This document shows, one piece after another, positions 11,300-23,097 of a stretch of DNA of 64,000 nucleotides. The notes below the pieces were generated by a model. It was not told where the DNA came from, made no database searches, and was given only the letters and a program-made list of their open reading frames with translations. The DNA is from Crossaster papposus (taxonomy: Eukaryota > Echinodermata > Asteroidea > Velatida > Solasteridae), in the NCBI GenBank assembly GCA_037893245.1, contig JBAIAA010000313.1, forward strand, positions 1,362,001 to 1,426,000, read 5' to 3'. The position numbers and the translations under genes were made by a program. Numbering within the stretch: the first letter of the stretch is position 1; the number at the start of each line of letters is the position of its first letter.

Positions 11300-11665
11300 T
11301 AGAAAGTTCAAGAAATTTAAAAATCGTATTATTCTCTATTCCACATCTTGTGAAAGTCCAAGGGTGGCATCGAAATGGATTTAGAAATTACAAGTCGATT
11401 TTGCGGGGGGGGGGGGGGGGGGGGATGGGACTACATTGTACGTTTGCACTTTCACAAACATAGCATTCAAATGTATTGTAACGTCGAGCGACACATCAGA
11501 GCCAACACACCCCGCTTGCGTACATTGACCGACTCCCATATAGGACTCTTCACCCTGGCGAATTAAGCCGTTGAGCTAACTCCGGTTGGTATTTGAAGAT
11601 TATAATTTAATTCTTTTAAAGATAAGATTGCCAAATTGCGCGCGTTAAAACTGCGAAAAAAAGGG
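11300..11665. repeat. Dispersed repeat copy 1 (pair with 13470-13848)
   Basis: This and 13470-13848 share GAAATTTAAAAATCGTATT through a poly-G tract to AACTGCGAAAAAAAGGGG with only scattered differences. The right part is the body of the tRNA-derived SINE listed separately. Confidence 0.85.
11405..11424 (+). repeat. Poly-G tract (20)
   Basis: Uninterrupted run of G in the dispersed repeat; the sister copy carries a 21-G run at 13583-13603. Confidence 0.95.
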
Positions 11666-11756
11666 GGGAAAACATCAGCCAGGACGAGGACTCGAACCCA
11701 GGCGATGAAACCTCGCAAACGGGGAGCCTCGGCCATTCGACTACCGGTCAACATTG
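11560..11756 (-). mobile_element. tRNA-Ser-derived SINE, copy 1
   Basis: Reading the minus strand, the head GGTAGTCGAATGGCCGAGG has an A-box and GGGTTCGAGTCC a B-box, as in tRNA-Ser type II genes. The body follows, ending in ACCAACCGGAGTTAGCTC. The 3' acceptor does not pair with the 5' end, so it is not a working tRNA. Confidence 0.6.
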
Positions 11757-11838
11757 TTTCAAATCGATGGGACTTATGTTTGAAAACTGGAGTAATAGCT
11801 CCAGTGTAGAATGAAGTAACCCTTTCATTACTCCACCA

Positions 11839-11864
11839 CCCCCCCCCCCCCCCCCCCCCCCCCC
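11839..11864 (+). repeat. Poly-C tract (26)
   Basis: Uninterrupted run of C between SINE copies 1 and 2. Confidence 0.95.
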
Positions 11865-11999
11865 TTTTAAAGTAAATCAAGAAAAGAACAGAACGTACGT
11901 CTGCATTGGTGCTATGGTAAGGGGAAAATGAAGAACAAAAAGTAAAGTGGTGTTGACTAAGCAATTCAGGGGTACGGACCTATGACTGAACACATTGAC

Positions 12000-12190
12000 C
12001 GACTCCCATATATGACTCGTCACCCTGGCGAATTAAGCCGTTGAGCTAACTCCGGTTGGTATTTGAAGACTATAATTTAAATCTTTTAAAGATAAGATTG
12101 CGAAATTTCGCGCGTTAAAACTGAAAAAAAAAAAACATCGGCCAGGACGAGGAGCCTAACCACTCGGCCATTGGACTACCAGTCGACATT
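12000..12190 (-). mobile_element. tRNA-Ser-derived SINE, copy 2 (decayed)
   Basis: Same body as copy 1 (ACTCCGGTTGGTATTTGAAG and GATAAGATTGCGAAATT) with a shortened head that has lost the B-box region. Confidence 0.55.
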
Positions 12191-12529
12191 GTTTCAAATC
12201 GATGTGACTTATGTTTGAAAACTGGAGTATTAGCTCCAGTATAGAATGAAGAAAAAAAAGTTATGTGGTGTTGACCAAGCATTCAGGGGATCGAACCCAT
12301 GACTTTACTCATTGAACGACCACCCATATAGGACTCTTTTGGGTTCTAGGATTCCCGGCCCACCACACATCCTTCGCTGTCCATGTTCATGTAACCCGTA
12401 GCCACGCAACCGTAAAGGGAGGACTGACGGAGCGAGGCCCTAGCTCTTGCCGCCTATGCAAGCAAACGAGCTCCGTCCCTATACTAAGGTGCGCACCTGA
12501 ACTCCGCGGACAGTACCAGCCTGACGAAT

Positions 12530-12718
12530 TAAGCCGCTGAGCTAACTCCGGTTGGTGATTGAAGACGATCAATTAATTCTTTTATAGATAAGATTTCGAA
12601 ATCGCGCGCGTTAAAACTGAGGAAAAAATGACGTCGGGCAGAACGGGGACTCGAACCCAGGCGATGGAACCCCGCAGACGAGGAGCCTAACCACTCGGCC
12701 ATTCGACTACCAGTCAGC
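12530..12718 (-). mobile_element. tRNA-Ser-derived SINE, copy 3 (best head)
   Basis: The head at 12711-12637 reads GTAGTCGAATGGCCGAGTGG (A-box) and GGGTTCGAGTCCCCG (B-box), very like tRNA-Ser. The 5' GTAGTCG has no pairing partner at the 3' side, so it is a SINE head and not a tRNA gene. The body reaches ACCAACCGGAGTTAGCTC near 12540. Confidence 0.65.
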
Positions 12719-13469
12719 ACTGTTTAAAATCGATGTGACTTAATAGGTTTGGAAGCTGGAGTAATAGCTCTATCCTACATCTGCTCAAAGGAAGAAGGAG
12801 AAACTGTGTTTTCAGGGTTAATGAGCCGCCCACGCATTAATTGTCCGAAAATTCGACTTATTTTATGTCGATAGAGGGCGCGCCACACAAATAGAAGTCA
12901 CCAGCAAAGCGCGGGCTCAAAGGAAACAACACAAAATCAGACAAACGGCGCTGCCTCGCGACACTCGGGAGTAGGTTGGCAATGTATATATTTTTTATTG
13001 GAAATTTAGAAATTTAAATAAAATTGTCTTGTTTGCATTGGGTAAGAATTTTTCAAAAAAAATCTTCGGTCAACCAACCAAAAATTGAAAAGAATATGAC
13101 ATGCTGGTCGTCATGTTTCTGTAGTCCCTGAACACGTGAGAGTTCGAAGTATTTTAATAAGATCGTGAAAGTATAGGCGTTTTAGCCCTTAGGTTTATGG
13201 GAATTGATTTGCTCCGTTTCACCCAAAGGGCTCTGTGTTAATAAACCCCGGTCACAACGGATCGTACGAAATGTTGTCGTAGTAACTGGCCTGGTCACAA
13301 CGAACCCACGACGCATTTGTTCCACGACACGACATAAAATTTGGGCAGATCGTGGGTCATCGGGGGTCGTCGCAAGACAGTCCTACGAAATTTGGAGCAT
13401 CGTGGCATCGATGTACGTACATGTACGTACGGACGGGTAATGACGCCTTGATCAAGGCTAAAGAAAACT

Positions 13470-13848
13470 ATGCATAGACAGTCCAAGAAATTTAAAAATC
13501 GTATTATTCTCTATTCCACATCTTGTGAAAGTCCAAGGGTGGCATCGAAATAGATTTAGAAGTTATAAGTCGATTTGCAAGCGGGGGGGGGGGGGGGGGG
13601 GGGTGGACTACATTGTACGTTTGCACTTTCACAAACATAGCATTCAAATGTATTGTAACGTCGAGCGACACATCAGAGCCAACACACCCCGCTTGCGTAC
13701 ATTAACCGACTCCCATATAGGACTCTTCACCCTTGCGAATTAAGCCGTTGAGCTAACTCCGGTTGTATTTGAAGACTATAATTTAATTCTTTTACAGATA
13801 AGATTGCGAAATTGCGCGCGTTAAAACTGCGAAAAAAAGGGGAAAAAA
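13470..13848. repeat. Dispersed repeat copy 2 with poly-G
   Basis: Near-identical partner of 11300-11665, with a 21-G run at 13583-13603. It stops at the AAAAGGGGAAAAAATT junction, so it lacks the tRNA-like SINE head. 12780-13469 holds no gene I can recognise; 13250-13430 has short inverted CGTCGTGG-type words. Confidence 0.85.
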
Positions 13849-13869
13849 TTTGGTTTGGAAGCTGGAGTA

Positions 13870-14332
13870 ATTTTGCTCTGTAACATGTTGGTTTCAACAG
13901 GGTAATAACGGTTATATTTGAATTGGGAAATGTTGCTGGGATTGCTATAATTTTACTGTTATTCCCAATGTTATAACCAATTCAAGCCTTTCACCATTAC
14001 CCACATTACCTGTATTATCCTGTTGTTACTCGGTAAAATGTTGGTTTCAACAGGGTAATAACGGTTATATTTGGACTTTGAAATTTGGTAGACCGGTACA
14101 CCATTTTTCAAGAGTTGTTCTCATCATAAACAAATCCTGTCAGTATCAAGGATCAATTATATCCAATCCTTATATTAAATTTTTTTTTAAAGGAATTTAT
14201 AACAATTTCATTATCGCACAGGTAATATCATTTGGGTAATAACACGGTAATATCGGTAAAATTTGGACTTAGTCAAATTTTGGGGTGATATTACCGTTAA
14301 TATCGGTAACCGGTAACAACTTGCCCAGTGGG
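13870..14332. mobile_element. Right end of a TA-flanked element related to 37977-40547
   Basis: Carries one unit of the CAACAGGGTAATAACGG / CCTGTATTATCCTGTTGTTAC repeat, then a stretch (about 14033-14332) that matches 40250-40547 closely, ending AACAACTTGCCCAGTGGG followed by TA. The left end is missing or rearranged. Confidence 0.8.
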
Positions 14333-14606
14333 TATGAGCTGCCCATATGGGCGGCCCATATGGGCTGCCCATATCCTATAAGGGTTGTTCATATGGGTTG
14401 CCCACATGGGCTGCCCATATCCTATAAGGGCAGCCCATATGGGCAGCCCATATCCTATATTGCCCATATGGGCTGCCCATATGGGCTGCCCATATCCTAT
14501 ATGGGTTGTTCATATGGGCTGCCCATATCCTTTAAGGGCAGCCCATATGGGCAGCCCATATCCTATATGGGCTGCCCATATCCCATATGGGCATCCCATA
14601 TGGACT
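14333..14606. repeat. CCCATATGGG palindrome array, locus 1
   Basis: About 15 copies of the 10-bp palindrome CCCATATGGG or its variants, joined by GCTG/CAGC and CCTATAAGGG spacers, so the whole array can fold on itself. Related arrays sit at 45715-45975 and 47185-47285. Open frames rich in PYPIWAAHMG are artefacts of the repeat. Confidence 0.95.
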
Positions 14607-14697
14607 GTGTCACCAATGTCGATGCTGTGACTGGTGACTGATGTCGACGGTGTCACTGTTATTGGGACAGAAATCACGACGGTTTCGTCCTCAGGTA

Positions 14698-15787
14698 ATG
14701 GCCCTGTCACACCAGAACGTTTTAGGCCAACGCGTGAGTAGCGCGTTAAAAATAGTTGATACGTGATTTCAGCGTGTCCATAACGCGTTGATAACGGGTT
14801 CATAGCGTTCGCCAGCGAGTGAGTAACGCGTTAGTATTAACGCGCTCGACGACTGATGAACGACTGCGTGAGTAGCGCGTTCTAACGCGCGCCAGCGTAC
14901 TGCAACGACCACGTAATTTGTTGTATAAAGAGCCGACGCGCTACTAAAGTAATGGCCCTGTCACACCAGAACGTTAATTTAGGCCAACGCGTGAGTAACG
15001 TGTTGGAATGTCGGCAACACGCGGGTAAACTTTGACCAACGCTAGGCCAGCGTTCGCAACACGCTGAGCGCGTTACCCACACGCTGTCACACGCTGAGGC
15101 AAAAATACATTTTTCAACATACCTAAAATTTCCAGCGTTTGCCAGCGTGTGACTGCACACGCTGGCGGCGCGCTGGAAAGTCGTTACTCGTTACTAGACG
15201 ATTGTTACCAACCCGCTACTCACACGCTGGTGACCCGCTGTCATATTTTTTTTAATATAAATCAGTAATGCGTTCCTCACACGCTGAGCGCGTTCCTCAC
15301 ATGCTACTCACGCGCTAGCATACGCTACGAACCCGTTATCAACCTGTATGGACACGCTGAAATCACGGTTCCACTTGCCTTTTTCTGTGAACTTAGTTCA
15401 GCGATTGCCAGCGTATCAACTATTTTTAAAGCGCTGCTCACGCGTTGGCCTAAAACGTTCTGGTGTGACAGGGCCATAACTAGCGTGTCGCCAGCGTACG
15501 TCAGCGTGTGAGTAGCGGGTTGGTAACGATCGTCTAGCGTGTTTGACGCGTGAGTAACGAACCTCCAACGCGCCGCCAGCGTGTGCAGTCACACGCTTAC
15601 AAACGCTGGAAATTTTAGGTATGTTGAAAAAATAACTTTTGCCTCTGCGTGTCCCAGCGTGTGAATAACGCGCTCAGTGTGTTGCTAACGCTGGCCTAGC
15701 GTTGGTCAGCGTTTGCCAGCGTGTGGCCACAATTTCAACAGGTTACTCACGCGTTGGCCTAAAACGTTCTGGTGTGACAGGGCCATT
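14698..15787. mobile_element. Composite of GGCCCTGTCACACCAGAACG inverted-repeat elements
   Basis: Two left termini (14698 and about 14951) and two right termini (ending 15478 and 15787) are interleaved in the order L1, L2, R1, R2. L1 pairs with R1 and L2 with R2 by their subterminal sequence. The interior is made of degenerate ACGCGT, CAGCGTGTG and CGCGTGAGTA words on both strands. No transposase is seen. Confidence 0.8.
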
Positions 15788-15967
15788 ACGGAGCGTCGAG
15801 GACTGGCTGTTCGCGCGCAATGGTCGCGGTACGGTCGCGATTATAATGAGATCTCCCCAACGGCAGTGTTACACGAAGCGTTGGTTGGCTTCTCGCAACG
15901 ATCTTCCTCATTGGTCGGCCTGATTCGCCCGTATGCGAGTCGATCACCTTACGTGAACAAAAATGAC

Positions 15968-17478
15968 ATGTTCCTTTTGTTTGGCCTTTTGTGCAAATTT
16001 CTTTCTTTCAGACTGTCAATGCCCAAATATTACAGCTTTATCTAAATGTGAAAACACTCTAAAACGTATCGCTATTGCGCAAAATTAAAAGTTGATGGTA
16101 CAAAAATGTCGCTAAAAATAATGTAAACCGAATGTACATATGCATGTACATTTAGAAACATGACATTACGTCAATTGAGGGCGCGCTGTCACATTGCCGA
16201 CCGTCTTGCGTTTATTATATTTTATTTTTTTAAGTTTAGAAAGTATATATTTCATATTTAAATTATTTCATGGTACCCCCCTCACCATGTGCGCGACGTG
16301 CTCACCAGGTGTATGCTGGAAACGTGTTGGGGGCGAGAGCATGAATATCTGAGTCCAATTCTGATTGGTCAATATTAGCAGCATAATAATATTAATATTC
16401 ATGATACATGTAGGCCTACATGTAATTATAACGGGCTACGTTAACCGTTCCACTCAAGTCACGAACAATGCAAACGTACGTTCGGCGACGTTCGCTATAT
16501 TTCTTTGTGCACGTCCAATCACCGTGTTGTGGGAATTGTTCGCGTGAGTGCAACGCAGCCCAGCCTGGTCTCTAACAAAGATTTTCATGATCTTTCTTAA
16601 TTCTAATAGGCCTAAGCTTTAAATTTGGATTTAAAAAAAATATGTATTTTAAATTACTACGGTGCAACAATGTGTAGGAAATGTTTAGTAAATTCTTAAA
16701 ATACAATGAGGACAAATCAAATATAATGTGTAACTGGTACTCGGCTCCATAGGCTTATGCACACATTTTTAGGTTTGTTTGTCATCCAGTCCCATCGATA
16801 AGGTCGATTGCATTAAACTACTTTGTAAATAAGTAAATTTATTATATAAACTCACAGACCGTACGATCAGTGATCTATCAGTGTAAAGATTGTCAGGACT
16901 ACGTTTTTAAGAAAGATTTAGGCAAAACTTGTTAGGCCAAAACGTTCTTTTCGTTTTCAGCGGGATTTGTTTATATTAGGAGAAAAAAATGGGGCATTTC
17001 GACAGAACAGTAGATTTATGGAATTACTGTCAGTTGGTCTAGGCACCCTTTTATAATGATTGAATTACACATAATGATTGAATTGCACAATAAAGATTAT
17101 TTTCAGACCAATTTTGTACCAATTCCATGAAGACTGTCCCGTTGACTTGCACGTCAAACAGTTCATGCTGGTTATTTTTGTACTATTTGCTGGCATACAT
17201 TGGATGTTCTGTAGAATTATCCCAACATCTCAATGGTTACAGAGGTGGTTTTTTCACAATTCTGGAAGTAATGCAGAGCCATCTATATTAAAAACATGAT
17301 GTAGGCCTAGGCTATCATGGTGGAAGGATATAGACACGTATATTTTCATTACTATTTGGAACAATTTCACCAACACATCTCTCTTAAAAACGTAGTCCTG
17401 ACAATTCTTACAGTGCTCAAATGAATTGTGGTATTTGTGTTTTTAAACTAGCGTCACGTTGCATCACGTTGCAACATT
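15968..17478. repeat. 1.5-kb dispersed duplicate, copy 1
   Basis: Matches 45988-48859 from CTTTCTTTCAGACTGTCAATG to GCGTCACGTT with few changes, except for blocks inserted only in the other copy. It contains an inverted pair GTAAAGATTGTCAGGACTACG (16885) and CGTAGTCCTGACAATTCTTAC (17390), so part of it may be a terminal-inverted-repeat element; the second member of this pair is absent from copy 2. No gene seen. Confidence 0.9.
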
Positions 17479-17489
17479 CTTTTATACAG

Positions 17490-18920
17490 AAAAAGTCAAG
17501 TGGAACCGTGATTTCAGCGTGTCCATAACGCGTTGATAACGGGTTCATAGCGTTCGCCATCGAGTGAGTAACGCGTTAATAACGCGCTCGACGACTGATG
17601 AACGACTGCCCAGCGCGTTAGAAGCGCGTTCCAACCCGCGCCAGCTTACTGCAACGACCACGTGATTTGTTGTATAAAAAGCCGACGCGCTACTACACTA
17701 ATGGCCCTGTCACACCAGAACGTTTTAGGCCAACGTGTTGGAATTTCGGTAACACGCGGGTAAACGTTGACCAACGCTAGGCCAGCGTTCGCAACACGCT
17801 AAGCGCGTTACCCACACGCTAGAACACGCTGGAACACGCTGAGGCAAAAATACATTTTTCAACATACCTAAAATGTTCAGCGTTTGCCAGCGTGTGACTG
17901 CACACGCTGGCGGCGCGCAGGATGGTCGTTACTCACGCGTCGAACGCGCTAGACGATCGTTACCAACCCACTACTCACACGCTGGCGACCCGCTGTCGTA
18001 TTTTTACTATAAATCAGTGATACGTTCCTCACACGCTGAGCGCGTTCCTCACACGATACTCACGCGCTGGCATACGCTATGAACCCGTTATCAATCTGTA
18101 TGGACAGGCTGAAATCACGGTTCCACTTGACTTTTTCTGTGAAAGTTCAGCGATTGCCAGCGTATCAACTATTTTTAACGCGCTACTCATGCATTGGCCT
18201 AAAACGTTCTGGGGTGACAGGGCCATAACCAGCGTGTCGCCAGAGTACGCCAGCGTGCGCCAGCGTGCGCCAGCGTGTGAGTGGCGGGTTGATAACGATC
18301 GTCTAGCGTGTTCGACGCGTGAGTAACAAACCTCCAACGCTCCGCCAGCGTGTGCAGTCACACGCTTGCAAACGCTGGAAATTGTATGTATGTTAAAAAA
18401 AATATGTTTTCCTCAGCGTGTGACAGCATGTCCCAGCGCGTGAGTAACGCGCTCAGCGTGTTGCTAACGCTGGCCAAGCGTTGGTCAGCGTTTGCCAGCG
18501 TGTTGCCAAAATTACAACACGTTACTCACGCGTTGGCCTAAAATGGTCTGGTGTGACAGGGCCATTAAGTAATGGCCCTGTTACATCAGAACGTTTTAGG
18601 CCAACGCGTGAGTAACGTGTTGGAATTTCGGCAACACGCGGGTAAACTTTGACAAACGCTAGGCCAGCGTTCGCAACACGCTGAGCGCGTTACCCACACG
18701 CTGGGACACGCTGTCACACGCTGAGGCAAAAATACATTTTTCAACATACCTAAAATTTTCAGCGTTTGCCAGCGTGTGACTGCACACGCTGGCGGCGTGC
18801 TGTAAGGTCGTTACTCACGCGTCGAACGCGCTAGACGATTGTTACCAACCCGCTACTCACACGCTGGCGACCCGCTGTCATATTTTTTACTATAAATCAG
18901 TAATGCGTTCCTCAAACGCT
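17490..18920. mobile_element. Second CGCGT-rich composite of inverted-repeat elements
   Basis: A truncated first left half (17490-17699), left terminus at 17701, right termini ending 18228 and 18566, then a new left terminus at 18572 in head-to-head contact, cut off at 18920 by the fold-back element. Same family and same order as 14698-15787. Confidence 0.8.
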
Positions 18921-20612
18921 GAATGTTATGATGTTCTAAAACGGACAGGCAACGTCGTGGTTCAACTTTCAAAACGTCGTGGTTCAACTTTCGCGCGCTT
19001 TTACCTGGCTCAAGGTAGCCGCGTATTCGGCCGGATCTCCCCGCGCGGATTCAGTCCGCATTCCTCAAAAGGCGACAAATATTTAATACATGCTGCAAAA
19101 GGTGATGCATTTTCTAAAAAAGAAATTTGTCAATTTATTTAAAGAAATTTTCGAAATAAACCGTAAATATAACAATACTTTTTCAAACCCTTGTAGATCA
19201 TACAGCATATTAGCGACACTTGTTTAACCTTTCCTGTAACTTTGATGAAAAATTACAGTTAAATTAGCTGCTTAATGGAAGTAATTCTACTTCGAGTTAT
19301 TTGTCAAACCTTTTATAGAAATTTAAAACAATACGGCAACAGTGTGGTTTTACAAATTCAAGACCTGCTCAGTTTTATCATTGCTGTACTTTCTTTTTCC
19401 ACATGAATTGCAATTGTACATTTCTGTAAAGCACACCTGCAAGGACAATCTTTCCGTGCCCCACTCTTTCTATCTGGCAAGTGTTCTTTCAAGCACGAGT
19501 GGCAGTGTGGAGTTTCCAAGATTCTTTTATATGCTAATTTTGACATATAACCGTTGTTCTTTGTTTACATTTTATGTAGTTTTGATAATATCTGCTTATT
19601 TGCACTCGACCTTAGAAACTTACATTTGACCCAAGTGTGCTATATATCGCAAAAAAAATATGGGGCGATATTAGGTGGAAATAAAAAAGAAATTATGGAC
19701 ACGGTCTGAAACCGTATTTTACCTAACGTTCTAAGCTGACAAACTACTAGGATCCATCTAATGATGCAGAACTTAGTTGAAGGGCTGTTGTGTTATTAAA
19801 TAAAGTAACAGTTATCGTTCTCATAAAATCTGGCGTGGTGAAATTAATTGTTGAAATTGTTGATTGACGAAACTGATTCACCGAGAACATTGCAAATAAG
19901 CCCAACCAAGTGCGAGTGCACTAATTACTGTTCGGCTGAATTAAGCCTATACCCAAATTAAGTGTGCCCAGAAACATGATCTCGTAGATCATGAAATACA
20001 AATATGAGGTTTGAATAACATGTGATGTACACTTTGTTTTAAAGAGGCAGATATACTCGCAGCCGAAAAACGCATTACAATGCTGCATTGAAAAGGGGAT
20101 TTATTAAACGGGCTAATTAGGCACTAATTAGTGTTCGGCTGAAGCCTATACCCACATGCCCAGTAACATTATCTTGTAGATTATGAAATAAAATAATGAG
20201 TTTTTGATAACATGTGAGGTATATTTTGTTTTAAATGTTTCATTCTCATTTCCAAATCTATAAAAATAACTCGAAGTAGGATTACTTAGTTCATTAGGCA
20301 GCTACTTTAACTGTAATTTTTCATCAAAATTCTTTAAACATTTCTTTAAATAAATTGACAAAAAACTGTTTGGAAAATGCATCACCTTTTGCAGCATGTA
20401 TTAAATATTTGTCGCCTTTTGGTGAATGCGGACTGAATCCGCGCGGAGAGATCCGGCCGAATACGCGGCTACATTGAGCCAGGTAAAAGCGCGCGAAAGT
20501 TGAACCACGACGTTAATTTGAAGTTGAAGTACGACGTTTTGAAAGTTGAACCACGACGTTTTGAAAGTTGAACCACGACGTTGCCTGTCCGTTTTAGAAC
20601 ATCATAACATTC
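18921..20612. mobile_element. 1.7-kb fold-back element with long inverted repeats
   Basis: The left arm starts GAATGTTATGATGTTCTAAA and the right arm ends with its complement at 20612. The arms stay recognisable for nearly 400 bp (to about 19310 and from about 20240), diverged and with GTCGTGGTTCAACTTTC repeats added on the right. Inside, 19905-20045 and 20110-20240 are a diverged direct repeat. It interrupts a CGCGT-rich element. No transposase is encoded. Confidence 0.85.
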
Positions 20613-21031
20613 AAAACGTCGTGGTTCAACTTTCAAAACGTCGTATGTGCTGACATCGCGGCAGAAATGTGCACATAAATCAAATCTGCTGTACGTGAGT
20701 GCGACATAGGCCCCCCCTATAGCTGCGCATAATTAAATGTGCAATGAAAATGTACATGTACATGTAGTGCCCATCCGTGCGACATCGCACAAATTTGCGT
20801 ACTAAGAAATCTGCGCAGAACTTGAAATCTAAAATAAAAATATGCGACTTTTCAAAAATCTGCCCAGAAAATATTCATTATCACATAAATCTGTGCAGAA
20901 ATCTACAATAAAATCTTCCACATCTCAGATATATGCTTAGATATATACGATAACATGTATACCAAGTGACTTGTGATGTGACTTGTGCTGACTAGCAAAT
21001 GGTAACAATGCTTTATACCTCACTGATTGCA

Positions 21032-21853
21032 TTAGGTGTGTTGTGGATTGCTAACTTGATAAACAAGCTGAAGTCGTTTCAGCCGCCCAGCCCTGTCATT
21101 GTGAGGTGGACCATGCACTGCACCTTGCACATCATCATCAGGCACTGTGAAGACGTCACATAATAGCACCTCATCTTTCTGTGCAGTGCAGATGTTGTGC
21201 AAAGTGAGTGCAGCTAGCACTGAGGAAACCAGAAAGTTTTGGTCACTGATTTCAAATTGAGTAAGCCTACGAAAGCGGCCCTTTAAATGGCCAAAGGCCC
21301 GCTCAATAACCTGCCTGGCTCTACACAGCTGTCTGTTGAACTGCTTTTGGTTGCGTGTTTAGGTGGCCGTAATCCTTAAATGGGGTCATCATAAATGTTT
21401 TCAGTGGATACGCTGTATCCGCGATGATGTACTCTGCTCCAGCAAACTTGAGATGGGCATTCCGGAATACGCTAGAGTTTCGCATTACACGAGCATCATG
21501 TGTGCTCCCAGGCCAACCACACATGGCATTTGTGAACATCAGTTGGTGGTCACACACTGCCTGTAGCAGCACTGAATAGGAATGTTTTCTGTTGAAGTAG
21601 GATTCAGGATGATCCCTGGGTGCAGTGATGCGAATGTGGCAGCCGTCAACTGCACCAATGACATTTGGTAGAGAAGATAGGTGGGAAAACCCTTCAGCTA
21701 TTGATTGTTTGGCATTTTCGGTGTATGGCCATTTGATGACGTTTGGCATCAGGTTATTCTTGATAGCAGAGGCAACCCTCTTGCAGCAGCTGTGCGTGGT
21801 TGATTTTGACAGGCCAAAACGATCTGCTATGCCTCGAAATGATTCCAAGTTGC
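21032..21853 (-). CDS. Harbinger transposase exon 2 (frameshifted)
   Basis: Contains the catalytic domain. It is open from 21853 to about 21346 in one frame, then continues in another to the stop at 21032-21034 after LAALTLHNICTAQKDEVL. The helix-turn-helix-like segment RFGLSKSTTHSCCKRV is at its start. Confidence 0.8.
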
Positions 21854-23097
21854 CTGTATTGGGGAAATTGTGGGGGCACACATTTATAATTTCTTGTGAG
21901 TACGGTGTACTTTCAATTGCTTTGCTCTTATTTGCCATCTACACAATGTACACACACCGTCATGTACATGCACCTACGTGTATAAATGTCGATGCAGTAA
22001 AGCAAATTTATCATGCAAAGGGTTTGTTTAACAATTATTTTTCACTGAGAATTGCCTTAATTAAGCCAACTGTGACCAAGGTTTAGGTTTACACAAATTT
22101 CCAATTTGCCTCACAGAAATGTTATCTCAAAATAATTGCACTTTCTGAAAAACAAATGGTAAACAGAATTATCTGTAGTATTTATTATAATCTATATATT
22201 ATTTATTATATTTATTATGTATTGTACATGTATATATTATTACCTAAGATTTTCATATTGGTTCTTTTAATTTCCAGAAATCCCCTGGAAGTTGATCTCT
22301 CTGGTGTCAGTTACCCAACCTTTTTGCAAGATTTGAGTTAAGAAAATGTTTAGGTCATGAAAATGAGTTACTTGTTTGTTGATGACAAATAAAACAGTTG
22401 ATCAAGAAATAGTTAAAACTTGATTTGGATTCATCACTGTAATTTCAGTTGTTTCTAAAGCATTACTGTTGCAGACCCCAGCCCCTTCTCAGCCTCAACG
22501 CCACTGTCACACATTTACCACCATAAGGGGTTTTACTTATGTACGTCTTGGCAAATGACTGGGTTTTCACAATGTCTTTCTATGACAACTTAGAATTAAA
22601 TATCTCCTATTGTTCAGAATTTACAACTCTTTTATTTAGAAGTTCCAGGTGTGAAGGGAAAATTTTCAAAGTTTACAGCCATATCAAGTCAATGACCCCT
22701 TCATTTACGGACAGTCTGGCATGTCTGGTAGGCCTATTTCAGTATTTGGGAATACACAAAAGACTTCTCAATCTTGTTATTTTGCGAATGTTTTCCTAAA
22801 CAATTCTACCATTTTTTTATATGGGGCTCCTTAATTTTAAAAGTATGCTATGATGGATTGCAGCAACAAATACTTATCACAATATTAGCTCGTTTAGACT
22901 CGAAGCCAAAGTCTCCGGCCCCCCCCCCCCCCCCCCCCCCGAAAAAGGGAAAGAAAAGAAAACAAAAGACACAAAGAAAAAAATATACATAAAAAAAAAA
23001 CGAGACAGAAAACAACTTAAACAAACCACCAAAACCACTAACGTTAAGTTGTAATTGTTAGGCTACTGCTGCTGTACTGCAGCCATAGCGAACTTAC
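21854..23097 (-). other. Harbinger transposase intron
   Basis: 1,244 bp bounded by GTAAGT and TACAG on the minus strand. AT-rich; contains a 22-C tract at 22919-22940 and A-rich sequence beside it. No gene seen inside. Confidence 0.75.
22919..22940 (+). repeat. Poly-C tract (22)
   Basis: Uninterrupted C run inside the transposase intron, followed by an A/G-rich stretch. Confidence 0.95.

Noticed and set aside
12637..12711. A working tRNA-Ser gene
   Set aside because: A- and B-boxes are present, but the 5' GTAGTCG has no complementary 3' acceptor strand and the anticodon arm is poor; it is a SINE head.
14285..14803. Open frames of 80-118 codons rich in PYPIWAAHMG on both strands
   Set aside because: They are translations of the CCCATATGGG palindrome array; composition is repetitive and frames exist on both strands.
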